NCBI RefSeq assembly: GCF_006965545.2
Contig: NZ_CP041372.2
Location: 1,426,001-1,490,000, forward strand
Direction of reading: 5' to 3'
DNA from: Paenalkalicoccus suaedae
GTDB lineage: Bacteria; Bacillota; Bacilli; Bacillales; Salisediminibacteriaceae
Length of the DNA stretch: 64,000 nt
A model generated the notes under the pieces. The model made no database searches and was not told the origin of the DNA. It saw nothing but the letters and a program-made list of their open reading frames with translations. The translations under genes were made by a program, and so were the position numbers. Positions 54,302 to 63,931 of this stretch are shown piece after piece; the stretch's first letter is position 1; every line of letters begins with the position of its first letter.

Positions 54302-55065
54302 TGTTGCTTGCTGTAGGCATTATCCTACTTGCATATTTAGGGTACAAATTACAGGCTCTTAGTCAATCAGGCGCAGGGATGGCAGTACTGGTTGGGTTCG
54401 GTGTGCTAATTGGATTTCAGCTCAACGGCTTACTTGTCTTAGCGGCATTCTTCTTTTCTGCGTTAGTGTTAAGTAAGGTATTTAGATCAACGACTGAAGA
54501 AGTAAAGGGTGATCGAAGAGACTGGGTTCAGGTGTTTGTAAACGGAGGCATGGGCTCTATATTAGGAGTACTTTATTATGCAACAGGAGAAGCTATTTTT
54601 AGTATATTATTTGTCATTAGCTTTGCTGTTGCTACTAGTGACACGTGGGCTTCAACGATTGAGAAAGCAATTGGTAAGAACCCTATTCATTTACGCACGC
54701 TAAAACCAATGACATCTCGAATCTCCGGGGGTGTGACAGTGATAGGAACAATTGCTGCCTTGCTAGGTGCGGCGTTTATAGCTAGCTTAGGAATGATCTT
54801 ATTCGATTATGAAGTGACTTTGTTTGTTTGGGTTATCCTAATCGGATTTATCGGACAGTTTATTGACTCTATACTCGGAGCTTTCATTCAAGCTACTTAT
54901 CAATGTCCCATGTGCAAAAAAACGACGGAACGCACCACATGCCATGTGCAAACAGAGCTTGTTCAAGGGCATCGATATATTACAAATGACATCGTTAACT
55001 TATTATCTATTGCGATAACGGTGGCGCTGTCAGCTATTCTAATCAACCTTTATTTTCTGTCATAG
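54298..55065 (+). CDS. DUF92 membrane protein
   Basis: A 255-aa protein with about seven hydrophobic helices. GDRRDWVQVFVNGGMGSIL and FAVATSDTWASTIEK are characteristic DUF92 motifs; a Cys pair (CPMCKK) lies near residue 200. Plant and cyanobacterial members phosphorylate phytyl phosphate, but the bacterial substrate is unknown. Coupled to yqgN. Confidence 0.83.
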   Translation: MMLLAVGIILLAYLGYKLQALSQSGAGMAVLVGFGVLIGFQLNGLLVLAAFFFSALVLSKVFRSTTEEVKGDRRDWVQVFVNGGMGSILGVLYYATGEAIFSILFVISFAVATSDTWASTIEKAIGKNPIHLRTLKPMTSRISGGVTVIGTIAALLGAAFIASLGMILFDYEVTLFVWVILIGFIGQFIDSILGAFIQATYQCPMCKKTTERTTCHVQTELVQGHRYITNDIVNLLSIAITVALSAILINLYFLS

Positions 55066-55072
55066 AAAAAGT

Positions 55073-55112
55073 TTGTGAAGTAATGTACAAACTCACATTT
55101 ATCCTTTACAAT
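55073..55112 (+). promoter_or_regulatory. Rex-box and promoter of ldh
   Basis: TTGTGAAGTAATGTACAA (55073-55090) matches the Rex operator TTGTGAA-N4-TTCACAA at 12 of 14 arm positions. The -35 TGTACA (55084-55089) lies inside it; a 17-nt spacer leads to TACAAT at 55107-55112. Repression at low NADH would be relieved when oxygen is limiting. Confidence 0.65.
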
Positions 55113-55117
55113 GATAG

Positions 55118-56113
<996 letters not shown>

Positions 56114-56159
56114 GGAAAGAGTGGAAGAAGCATGCTAACGTAAAAACGGAGGCGTGTAC

Positions 56160-56300
56160 ATGAAGGTTCTCTATCTTGTTCTCTCCATAATAGTGATTGT
56201 ATTCATTTTTAGAGGCTGGCTAATGGAAATCGGTTTAAAAATCAAGCCAATTCGAAGGTTGATTGTAAAGCAGTTAGCTACAAGAACGACGATAGCATAG
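56160..56300 (+). CDS. Small membrane protein (46 aa), unassigned
   Basis: An ORF of 46 codons: MKVLYLVLSIIVIVFIFRGW, then a basic tail (KIKPIRRLIVKQLATRTT). One N-terminal membrane helix with a positively charged cytoplasmic end. GGAGG lies 7 nt before the ATG. It lies between ldh and a terminator, so is probably expressed with ldh. Function unknown. Confidence 0.65.
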   Translation: MKVLYLVLSIIVIVFIFRGWLMEIGLKIKPIRRLIVKQLATRTTIA

Positions 56301-56304
56301 GGAG

Positions 56305-56345
56305 AGTGTCCATTTGGGTTCGTCCGAATGGACACTTTCTTTCTT
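56305..56345 (+). terminator. Terminator after the ldh unit
   Basis: AGTGTCCATT pairs with AATGGACACT, extended by inner GG/CC, followed by TTCTTTCTT. Confidence 0.85.
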
Positions 56346-56385
56346 AGAAGGGTAAACTAGAGATAGAATGGGGGGTGGCTCTCAT

Positions 56386-57984
56386 ATGGATTCACTTAAA
56401 ACATCGGTTAAATATTGGGAGATCGTTCATCATCTTGTCTTAAAAGAAGATTTCCGAGTCATTCATATGAACATCGAGGAAGATATTGTGTGGCTAGAAG
56501 ACGACAGAAAGAAACCGGGGCTTATTATTCGATTAGCCAATCGTACATTTGATTGGAGTAATGAGCTACGAGCAGACTCAAAGCGTGTTTTTGAAGCATC
56601 TAAACAAATCAGAAAACAAATAAACTTAAAACAGGCAAATGTCGTAAGCGTTGTCTTTTCAGCACTTGCGCCAGTTGACAGTTACGAGGATGTTACGTCG
56701 CGCGCCTTGCCGTTTACGGCAGGTGGCAAAAACCAATTTCGAACGATTTTAATTCCAATGGAGGAAATTGACCATAGACTATTTCCGCTTGCAACAGAGT
56801 GGAATTTACGAGATATGCCAACGTTTTTACCTGATACTAATTTAGAGACAGAAGAGGATCAGTACCAGTTAAGGCAGACACTACGTCAATTAGTAAAACG
56901 GATGTTTACGGAATCACGTGAAAAGGAGCGTGAGCTATTTTTCCACAGTAAGCCGAGAGTTACTTACGCGTTACTTGGCATTATAATCGCTCTATTTATT
57001 TATATAGAATCGCAAGGATCTACGATGAGTACATCGACACTCGTGGAGTTTGGTGCCAAATTTGATCCGCTTATCTTAGAAGGTGAGTGGTGGCGATTTT
57101 TTAGCGCGATGTTTTTACACATCGGAATGCTTCACTTATTCATGAATTCACTTGCACTATTTTATCTTGGTAGTGCCGTAGAACGAATTTTTGGATCGTC
57201 GCGATTTATTATCGTTTATATACTCGCTGGCTTGTTTGGTTCCGTCTCGAGCTTCGTGTTTAATGATAACGTGTCAGCAGGAGCTAGTGGTGCTATTTTT
57301 GGATGCTTTGGTGCATTGTTGTACTTTGGTATTAGACACAGGCGTATATTCTTTCGAACAATGGGATCAAGCGTATTAGTTATTTTAGCAATCAATTTAG
57401 CGTTTGGTTTTTTCGTGCCGATGGTAGATAATGCTGCTCATGTTGGTGGGTTACTTGGTGGATTTGCTGCATCTGCGATAGTGGGATTACCTAGGCAGTC
57501 TAAGCCTACCTCACAATTGATTTTTACTTTAGGGACATTTGCTGCTCTCGTAGCACTCTTACTTTTCGGGTTTAATCAATCGGTTGAATCAGAGCAAACG
57601 ATGGCTATCTACTACGAACTAGGAAGAGAATCCATTGAGGATGATCGCTTAACGGATGCGATAGGCTATTTATCTGAAGTGACAGATGGTAGCGATCAAT
57701 TAGACGGGGAGATTATTACCGGTCAGATTCTAGCAAATGCTTATTTTCTACTCTCGTATGCCCAGATAAACGTAGCTGATTACGAGGATGCTGAGCAAAA
57801 TCTTCTTGAAGCAATTGAGTTGAATCCGGAATTTCATGAGGCATACTTTAACTTATCGCTTCTTCTAATTGAGCAAAATCGACTCGAAGAGGCCTTAGGG
57901 CGAGTTGAGCAGGCTCAAGAGATTTCTACTAATGAAAGCTATGAAGAAGTGAGAAGGCAGATAGAAGACATGCTACAGGAATAG
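56386..57984 (+). CDS. yqgP: Rhomboid protease YqgP with TPR tail
   Basis: GluP/YqgP, 532 aa. A soluble N-terminal domain (1-185) is followed by a six- to seven-helix rhomboid core: HIGMLHLFMNSLALF, catalytic Ser in AGASGAIFG, catalytic His in NAAHVGGL. The C-terminal part has TPR-like helices (LTDAIGYLSEV and EAEQNLLEAIELNPEF type repeats). In B. subtilis YqgP helps FtsH degrade the Mg transporter MgtE. ATG at 56386 follows GGGGGTGG. Confidence 0.92.
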   Translation: MDSLKTSVKYWEIVHHLVLKEDFRVIHMNIEEDIVWLEDDRKKPGLIIRLANRTFDWSNELRADSKRVFEASKQIRKQINLKQANVVSVVFSALAPVDSYEDVTSRALPFTAGGKNQFRTILIPMEEIDHRLFPLATEWNLRDMPTFLPDTNLETEEDQYQLRQTLRQLVKRMFTESREKERELFFHSKPRVTYALLGIIIALFIYIESQGSTMSTSTLVEFGAKFDPLILEGEWWRFFSAMFLHIGMLHLFMNSLALFYLGSAVERIFGSSRFIIVYILAGLFGSVSSFVFNDNVSAGASGAIFGCFGALLYFGIRHRRIFFRTMGSSVLVILAINLAFGFFVPMVDNAAHVGGLLGGFAASAIVGLPRQSKPTSQLIFTLGTFAALVALLLFGFNQSVESEQTMAIYYELGRESIEDDRLTDAIGYLSEVTDGSDQLDGEIITGQILANAYFLLSYAQINVADYEDAEQNLLEAIELNPEFHEAYFNLSLLLIEQNRLEEALGRVEQAQEISTNESYEEVRRQIEDMLQE

Positions 57985-58040
57985 AAATATCACATGCTTT
58001 AGTGCGAAAACGGACATGCTATTTCATAGAGGTGAAGAGC

Positions 58041-59459
58041 ATGTCTTTTATTGAGTTAGAGCGTCTTTTAGATCGTGAGCTTGCAGTTGAGGATAATATT
58101 GATTTAATAAGATTACCACTTTCATACGGTGGCAAAAAGTTTGTTCTCTACGCTGTGGACGGATTTATTAAGGATGAAGCTTGGACACAAATACAGAGAG
58201 AATTATCTCATTTACACGAGAATTTTACGTTAGATCATCTTTTACAATCCGCAATACCTTACGTAGAAATAACAACAGAAAAGGATCCTTCTTTAGCAAT
58301 GGATGCAGTCTTAGCAGGGCAAGCACTCTTATTAGTAGAAGACGAAAGTAAGATGATCCTTTTAGATACGCGAACATACCCAGTAAGAAGTCCGGAAGAG
58401 CCAGATACAGAGCGTGTTGTAAGAGGAGCGCGAGATGGATTTGTAGAGACATTTATGTTTAATTTAGCATTGATTAGAAGGAGAGTTCGAGATAAATCAT
58501 TGCGCACGAACTACTTACAAATAGGAAAGCGTTCGAAGACAGATGTGTGTCTCGTTTATATGGAAGGCATTGCTTCAGATGAGCTTGTAGAAGAGGTAAG
58601 AAGCAGGCTTAAACAAATTGATGTAGACGGGCTACCTATGGCAGATAAAACGTTAGAGGAATATGTATTTGGTCATTTTTATCATCCTTATCCCCTTGTC
58701 AGATATACGGAAAGACCTGATGTGTGCGCTTCACATCTATTTGAGGGACACATTGTCATTGTCGTAGATGGCTCCCCGAGTGTCATTCTAGCACCAGCAA
58801 CGTTTTGGCACCATCTTCAGCACGCGGAAGAGTTCAGGCAAAAGCCCGTAATTGGGAGTGGGATGCGACTTATCCGAATGCTTGCCGTATGGATGTCTAT
58901 CTTCTTACTACCAATCTGGTTTACGTTAGTTAGCGTGGAAGGACTATTACCAGATGCGTTGTCGTTTATAGGCATTAATGAGCTCGGTGAGATCCCGTTA
59001 ATACTTCAATTTATTTTTGCAGAAATAGGGGTAGAAATGCTACGAATGGCGGCGATCCACACGCCGTCAGCACTTGCTACAGCGCTCGGATTGGTGGCTG
59101 CTATTCTTATTGGGGAGGTTGCAGTTGAAGTTGGATTATTTTCCTACGAGGTTGTTTTATATGTTGCTATCGTCTCTATCGGAAGCTTTGCGACGTCGAG
59201 CTATGAATTAAGCCTTGCTAATAGGTACGTAAGACAGTTTCTTTTGCTATCCGTCGCATTTTTTCAGCTTCCAGGGTTGATTATTGGAACAACAATGGTA
59301 GTCATTCTATTAGTGTATACGAAATCACTGAATGCGCCTTATTTGTGGCCGTTTTTACCTTTTTCGTATAAAGCTTTTAAATCAATTGTATTTAGGTCTC
59401 CAATCCCGCTACTTAAAAGAAGACCAAGTATTGTAAAGCCAATTGATCAAACTAGATGA
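58041..59459 (+). CDS. SpoVAF/GerA-A family spore germination protein
   Basis: A 472-aa GerA-type protein. The cytoplasmic N domain contains VVRGARDGFVETFMFNLALI and the GKRSKTDVCLVYMEGIA motif. A helical membrane domain follows (about 285-460) with PSALATALGLVAAILIGEVAV. No GerB or GerC partner genes are adjacent, which fits SpoVAF rather than a full nutrient receptor, though the spoVA genes are not in this window. The ATG at 58041 follows AGAGGTGAAG. Its stop lies 2 bp from the convergent yueI-like stop, with no terminator between. Confidence 0.82.
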   Translation: MSFIELERLLDRELAVEDNIDLIRLPLSYGGKKFVLYAVDGFIKDEAWTQIQRELSHLHENFTLDHLLQSAIPYVEITTEKDPSLAMDAVLAGQALLLVEDESKMILLDTRTYPVRSPEEPDTERVVRGARDGFVETFMFNLALIRRRVRDKSLRTNYLQIGKRSKTDVCLVYMEGIASDELVEEVRSRLKQIDVDGLPMADKTLEEYVFGHFYHPYPLVRYTERPDVCASHLFEGHIVIVVDGSPSVILAPATFWHHLQHAEEFRQKPVIGSGMRLIRMLAVWMSIFLLPIWFTLVSVEGLLPDALSFIGINELGEIPLILQFIFAEIGVEMLRMAAIHTPSALATALGLVAAILIGEVAVEVGLFSYEVVLYVAIVSIGSFATSSYELSLANRYVRQFLLLSVAFFQLPGLIIGTTMVVILLVYTKSLNAPYLWPFLPFSYKAFKSIVFRSPIPLLKRRPSIVKPIDQTR

Positions 59460-59461
59460 TG

Positions 59462-59851
59462 TTACATTTCTTTCTCAAAAATTTCATCTTTAATGAACAT
59501 AGAGGCTTGATTATTAATAGCCGTCGGTGCAGCTAAAACTAAGCCTAGTGGAGTTTCTTTACTATCGTTATAGATAGTAAACTGAACGCCTAGCTTACTT
59601 GCTGCCTGTACATAATTACTGTAGCTCATATACGTTAAATCTCCGTTAATAAGGAGGTTTGCATCTTTATGTTTTTCCATTAAGGTTAACACTTCTTTAT
59701 ACATGCCTGTTTTTCTAACTTGACCGTTTGTTAAAGCAATGTGCGCTCGCTCTGCCAAGCTACCTAAAAAGAGCTTTCTTTCTTCTGGTCGAATTTCTGG
59801 AGTACCGTACATGCCGTTTTGTAAAATTTGTTCTAGTTTTTGCTGTGCCAT
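59462..59851 (-). CDS. yueI: DUF1694 (YueI-like) protein
   Basis: A 129-aa protein. RPEERKLFLGSLAERAHIAL and LEKHKDANLLINGDL-like sequence form the L7Ae-like fold of DUF1694 (YueI). Start at 59851 (MAQQKLEQ) has GGAGG 5 nt upstream; longer frames do not. Function unknown; the fold hints at RNA binding. Confidence 0.82.
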   Translation of the reverse strand: MAQQKLEQILQNGMYGTPEIRPEERKLFLGSLAERAHIALTNGQVRKTGMYKEVLTLMEKHKDANLLINGDLTYMSYSNYVQAASKLGVQFTIYNDSKETPLGLVLAAPTAINNQASMFIKDEIFEKEM

Positions 59852-60007
59852 AAGTGCCTCCATTCTTCTTGTACACGTGTATATACATAGTATAACCAAC
59901 CATAGAACGCTCAACAACATTCTACTATGTGAAACATTGAACAAAGTGTGACGATATCATTTTTTGTGTGACTAATTCCTGATATACTTAAAAAGGAGGG
60001 ATGATTA

Positions 60008-60199
60008 ATGACATATCATGAATTATTAATGCATTTAAGAAGTTATCATGCATTCATATACACTGGTGATAAAAACAGTGATCTTGATTTAATAGAGGAA
60101 GAAGTTCGCGAGCTTTTTCGACTAGGGATAGTGGAACCACATTTTCTCAAAGATGCTCTAATAGCTATTCGGGTAGAGCGCGAAAAAACGAAGAGATAG
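60008..60199 (+). CDS. yqgQ: YqgQ (DUF910) protein
   Basis: Small helical protein of 63 aa: MTYHELLMHLRSYHAFIYTG then DLDLIEEEVRELFRLGI and DALIAIRVERE. It matches YqgQ, which precedes glucokinase in Bacillus as here. AAAAGGAGGG precedes the ATG. Function unknown; a nucleic-acid-binding role has been suggested for the family. Confidence 0.88.
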   Translation: MTYHELLMHLRSYHAFIYTGDKNSDLDLIEEEVRELFRLGIVEPHFLKDALIAIRVEREKTKR

Positions 60200-60261
60200 C
60201 GCCATTCGAGGGTGTGTTCGTGATACAATGTAAAGGATTAACTAATAAAGGAATGATGACG

Positions 60262-61239
60262 GTGTCAAAGGATGTAGTAGTAGGTATTGACGTAGGTGGG
60301 ACAACGGTTAAACTTGCGTTTATTAATCTAAACGGAGATATCATGACGAAGTGGGAAATACATACAAATAGACAAGAGGCCGGACGTTATATTGTAGAAG
60401 ACTTGGCAACATCTGTTCTTGAAAAAGCGAAAGAAGAGCAGATTGATATGAGTCGAGTACTAGCATGTGGAGTGGGCGCACCAGGATTTATTGATGTAGA
60501 CCACGGGGTCATTTTAGAGGCCGTTAACCTTGGATGGAAAGACTATGAAATCCAAAAAGAATTGGAAGCTTTATTAGCAATTCCCGTTGTTGTTGATAAT
60601 GACGCAAACGTTGCTGCTGCAGGCGAAAAATGGAAGGGTGCAGGAGAGAATGCAGAAAATCTTCTCGCTGTTACACTTGGAACTGGAGTTGGAGGCGGAA
60701 TCATCGCTGGAGGTAAAATTATTCATGGTGTACAAGGTATGGCAGGAGAAATAGGTCATATTACATCAATTAAGGAGCATGGCTCTTTATGCAACTGTGG
60801 AAAGCGGGGTTGTCTAGAGACGGTTGCATCCGCTACAGGGATTGCTCGTTTAGGACTAGATAGCGTGCAGGAGCATCGCATTGGTTACTTAGATGAAATC
60901 TTTGAAGAAAAAGGTGCTATAACAGCGAAAGACGTTTTAGACGGGGCGAAGCAAGGTGATGAATTAGCGGTAGAGGTTTTAGACGAAGCAATGGAACACT
61001 TAGGATTCGCGTTAGCTAATTTAGCCAATTCGTTAAACCCAGAGATAATTGTTATTGGTGGCGGAGTGTCTAAAGCTGGAGACTTTTTAATAGAGAGCTT
61101 AGAAAAGCAATTTAAGCGATTTGCCATCCCTAGAATAGGACGTGACACAAAGCTCCATATTGCGACACTCGGCAATGATGCAGGAGTTATAGGCGCTGCT
61201 TGGCTTGCGCAAGAAACTTACGGATTAACATCATCATAA
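60262..61239 (+). CDS. glcK: Glucokinase (ROK family)
   Basis: ROK kinase of 325 aa that phosphorylates glucose with ATP. The phosphate loop is GIDVGGTTVKLAF; VTLGTGVGGGII and the zinc cluster GHITSIKEHGSLCNCGKRGCLE are present. GNDAGVIGAAW ends the domain. GTG at 60262 is chosen because AAAGGA lies 9 nt upstream; ATGs at 60253 and 60256 sit too close to it. It is in a run with yqgQ and two downstream genes. Confidence 0.93.
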   Translation: MSKDVVVGIDVGGTTVKLAFINLNGDIMTKWEIHTNRQEAGRYIVEDLATSVLEKAKEEQIDMSRVLACGVGAPGFIDVDHGVILEAVNLGWKDYEIQKELEALLAIPVVVDNDANVAAAGEKWKGAGENAENLLAVTLGTGVGGGIIAGGKIIHGVQGMAGEIGHITSIKEHGSLCNCGKRGCLETVASATGIARLGLDSVQEHRIGYLDEIFEEKGAITAKDVLDGAKQGDELAVEVLDEAMEHLGFALANLANSLNPEIIVIGGGVSKAGDFLIESLEKQFKRFAIPRIGRDTKLHIATLGNDAGVIGAAWLAQETYGLTSS

Positions 61240-61253
61240 AGGGAGTATGAGCT

Positions 61254-61799
61254 GTGAAGGGAAATAAAATCGTACTTTTTCTACCGATGATTGTGATGAT
61301 AGGATTGTTCGTATTTGGATACATGTATCTATCAGATTTAGATGCTTTCACAAATGAGCGTATTGAAGAATCTATCCAATTTGAGCTAGAAAAAGAGAAT
61401 AATATAATTGATGTAAGCTGGCAGTGGGGTGGCTTTCCTGAGGATGGCGTAACAGGAAATGATTACGTAGAGCTCATTTCAGAGAATGGTGACCTTTGGC
61501 AATATGTAGATAGCGTGGAACTCACACTATTTCAAGCAGATGAAGTCATTTACACTAGCTCCGAGTGGTCAGAGACACAAGAGGGTATTGCAATAGCTTT
61601 CCCAACATATGTATCAAATGAGCAAATAGCTGGCCCGTTCGGAACAATTAATGTGACGTTAACAGAAGACGTACCTGTCTCGGCTAGGTATTATCATACG
61701 TGGGCGGAAGAAGATGGTATATTTAGCGCGGAGAGTTCATTGGGCTTTCAGCTGCAGGAAACTATTCCTGGTCAATTCTTTGTTGTTGAAGCAGAGTAA
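61254..61799 (+). CDS. Membrane-anchored hypothetical protein
   Basis: A 181-aa protein with one N-terminal helix (residues 6-27) and an outside domain rich in Glu, Asp and aromatics (WQWGGFPEDGVTGNDYVEL). The domain looks beta-rich and could be an extracellular sandwich. GTG at 61254 follows GGGAG by 8 nt. Family not recognised. It follows glcK by 14 bp. Confidence 0.7.
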   Translation: MKGNKIVLFLPMIVMIGLFVFGYMYLSDLDAFTNERIEESIQFELEKENNIIDVSWQWGGFPEDGVTGNDYVELISENGDLWQYVDSVELTLFQADEVIYTSSEWSETQEGIAIAFPTYVSNEQIAGPFGTINVTLTEDVPVSARYYHTWAEEDGIFSAESSLGFQLQETIPGQFFVVEAE

Positions 61800-61817
61800 A
61801 GCGAGGGGGAGTCGGAT

Positions 61818-62564
61818 GTGATACGAGGGGTGTCCTTTCAAAAAGGTGTGTATTTTATCGGTCGTAAATATTTGGCTGTTGCCTATGAAGAAAAGGGTCG
61901 AATAAAGTCTAGTTTACATCCCATTACGCTAAAAAGTTTAGCTCGCATGCTATGGCATATGTTTAGTTCCATGCCGTGGTATTATCATGTGCTAACTGCG
62001 GGAATACTTCTCGGCATATCCCTCCCGTTATTTTACGTAGGACCATATTTACCAAGTTACTTTCTCCTTTACTATGCATTTGGCATGCACTTTTTCTTTC
62101 CTATGCAGATGAGGAAATATCATGGGGCAGAGCATAAGGTGTTTAGTTACAAAGGTGTGGTAAGCTCGAGATATTTAGAGGAGATTAAAAAAGCAGATAT
62201 ACGCAATCGGAACTGCTCTACAAATATTGTTGTTCTTTATTTTATTACGACATTAATACTTGTTATCGCTATGCTTATTTTTAGGGTTTCGGATCCTTTG
62301 TTTTTTGCTAGCTATGCTGCACTGATAGCACTGCCGTTTATAAGTCCGTTTCTTCGCAAAAAACACCCATCTTCATTTATTAAATGGATACTTCAGCTAA
62401 GTAGATATTTACAGGTTGCGGTTACAACAGCGGAGCCTGAAGACTCTCACTTAAAAGTTGCCATACGATCGTATAGAAGACTTGGATTTAAAGAGATGCC
62501 GCATCGCGTTATTATCAAATCAACTCGTACATCTGACAAAAAGCCAACAAAAAAAGAGCCGTAG
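61818..62564 (+). CDS. DUF1385 membrane protein
   Basis: A 248-aa protein with about four helices. The family motifs KYHGAEHKVF and NRNCSTNIVVLYF are present in the middle. It resembles the YqhQ-type DUF1385 proteins. Function unknown. Starts with GTG at 61818 behind GAGGGGGAG. A terminator overlaps its stop codon. Confidence 0.82.
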   Translation: MIRGVSFQKGVYFIGRKYLAVAYEEKGRIKSSLHPITLKSLARMLWHMFSSMPWYYHVLTAGILLGISLPLFYVGPYLPSYFLLYYAFGMHFFFPMQMRKYHGAEHKVFSYKGVVSSRYLEEIKKADIRNRNCSTNIVVLYFITTLILVIAMLIFRVSDPLFFASYAALIALPFISPFLRKKHPSSFIKWILQLSRYLQVAVTTAEPEDSHLKVAIRSYRRLGFKEMPHRVIIKSTRTSDKKPTKKEP

Positions 62565-62577
62565 GCTCTTTTTTTAA
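62554..62577 (+). terminator. Terminator overlapping the DUF1385 stop
   Basis: AAAGAGCC pairs with GGCTCTTT around the stop-codon loop GTA, then T-rich sequence. Confidence 0.85.
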
Positions 62578-62590
62578 ATGGTAACATTCC

Positions 62591-62776
62591 TTACGCTACT
62601 ACTCCGCCTCCGCCAGTGAAGATAATAGCGAATAGCGTGCGTACAGAAAACCAGCCGAACACAGCCACTGTGACAAATGCGAACCCAGCAGCAAAAAAGT
62701 TTTTGGTTTTTACAGATACAATTAATCCTAGTAATGATAAAATGGTGATTGCAAGCGTAATCAATCCAAGAACCAT
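62591..62776 (-). CDS. yqgW: DUF2759 (YqgW) membrane protein
   Basis: A 61-aa protein with two hydrophobic segments (residues 3-22 and 27-55) and the KNFFAAGFAFVTVAVFGWFS core typical of YqgW. AAGGAGGG precedes the ATG. It sits next to yqgX as in Bacillus. Function unknown. Confidence 0.82.
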   Translation of the reverse strand: MVLGLITLAITILSLLGLIVSVKTKNFFAAGFAFVTVAVFGWFSVRTLFAIIFTGGGGVVA

Positions 62777-63000
62777 CTTTTACCCTCCTTGTAGCAGTAT
62801 GAGATGACCTGAATAACCGGTCGTTTACATATAGCTGAATAATAAATTAGTATACCCATATTTATTTTACTTTTTTTTTAAATCCTTGTCGAGTCAATCT
62901 AAAGAATAAGTGCAAAATTACCGATTCTTTTGTGACAACTTACAAAACGCTTTCATCACAATTGAACAAATATGTAACTTTACGAAAGGGTAGATTTGAA

Positions 63001-63639
63001 ATGAAGATATCAACGTTCCCATTAGGAGCTTTGCAAACAAACTGCTTTGTCGTTGAAAAAAACGAGCAGGCGGTAATCATTGATCCAGGTGGTGATGCAT
63101 CCATCTTAGTTAATTACTTTGCCAAGAGAAATGTAGAGGTACAAGCTATTTTACTTACTCATGCTCATTTTGACCACATTGGAGCTGTTGATGAAGTTAG
63201 TGAGTATTTTAAAGCACCTATTTATGTTCATAAACATGAAGTCGACTGGCTACGCCTCCCAGAAAAAAATGGATCAGGAGTCTTTCCAGGAATACCGGAG
63301 ATTCGCATTAAGAGGGAGGCAATCATGATCGACGGGGAACAGGAACTGACGATTGGTGAATTTACTTTCGAGCTTTATGAGACACCTGGACATTCACCTG
63401 GCAGTGTTTCGTATTATTTACCTGAAGAAAATACGATTATTTCTGGAGACGTGCTATTCCGAGGTGGGGTAGGAAGGACGGATCTTTTTGGTGGAGACCA
63501 CGACACATTAATGGATTCTATTCATGATAAAATGCTACAGCTACCAGATGAAACGATTGTAAAGAATGGGCACGGTCCTGACACGACGATCGGGGAAGAA
63601 AAAGAAACGAACCCGTTTATAAACGGATTTGGTTGGTAA
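63001..63639 (+). CDS. yqgX: Metallo-beta-lactamase-fold hydrolase YqgX
   Basis: Glyoxalase II-like hydrolase of 212 aa. The zinc motif is LTHAHFDHIGAV, followed by HSPGSVSYY and GDVLFRGGVGRTDL, and GHGPDT near the end. It probably hydrolyses thioesters such as S-lactoyl-bacillithiol. The ATG at 63001 follows GAAAGGG and matches the family start; an ATG at 62932 would add 23 unrelated residues. Confidence 0.93.
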   Translation: MKISTFPLGALQTNCFVVEKNEQAVIIDPGGDASILVNYFAKRNVEVQAILLTHAHFDHIGAVDEVSEYFKAPIYVHKHEVDWLRLPEKNGSGVFPGIPEIRIKREAIMIDGEQELTIGEFTFELYETPGHSPGSVSYYLPEENTIISGDVLFRGGVGRTDLFGGDHDTLMDSIHDKMLQLPDETIVKNGHGPDTTIGEEKETNPFINGFGW

Positions 63640-63648
63640 TAATGAAAA

Positions 63649-63678
63649 GAGGGATATCTCCTAGTGGAGATATCCCTC
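63649..63678. terminator. Bidirectional terminator between yqgX and yqgY
   Basis: GAGGGATATCTCC pairs with GGAGATATCCCTC (13 bp, loop TAGT). The T-run is better in the minus direction (TTTTC). Confidence 0.82.
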
Positions 63679-63688
63679 AACGTTTAAA

Positions 63689-63931
63689 TTAATGTCCAAA
63701 GCTCGGCTGCATGATAAACGTTGTGTAATAAGTGAAACCAACCATAAAGACTGTTAGATACGCACCAAATATATAAATATAAGCACGCTCAGAGAGTTTT
63801 AAATAGCTGAGTGCAACAAAAATGCCAGTTTGTGCAAAGAACAAAATTGATGCCTCTACCATGTCACCGACTAGGAATAGTACAGCAAAAATTCCAGTCC
63901 AGAATCCAAGAACTCGGTACATGCGCTCCAT
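63689..63931 (-). CDS. yqgY: DUF2626 (YqgY) membrane protein
   Basis: An 80-aa protein with two or three hydrophobic segments: MYRVLGFWTGIFAVLFLVG, FFAQTGIFVALSYLKLSERA and AYLTVFMVGFTYY. It matches YqgY, adjacent to yqgX. GGAGGGG lies 6 nt before the ATG. Function unknown. 63932-64000 beyond it is upstream AT-rich sequence with no gene seen. Confidence 0.85.
   Translation of the reverse strand: MERMYRVLGFWTGIFAVLFLVGDMVEASILFFAQTGIFVALSYLKLSERAYIYIFGAYLTVFMVGFTYYTTFIMQPSFGH

Noticed and set aside
62942-62955. cre-like sequence ACAAAACGCTTTCA upstream of yqgX
   Set aside because: Two mismatches at the invariant first positions and no clear promoter nearby.
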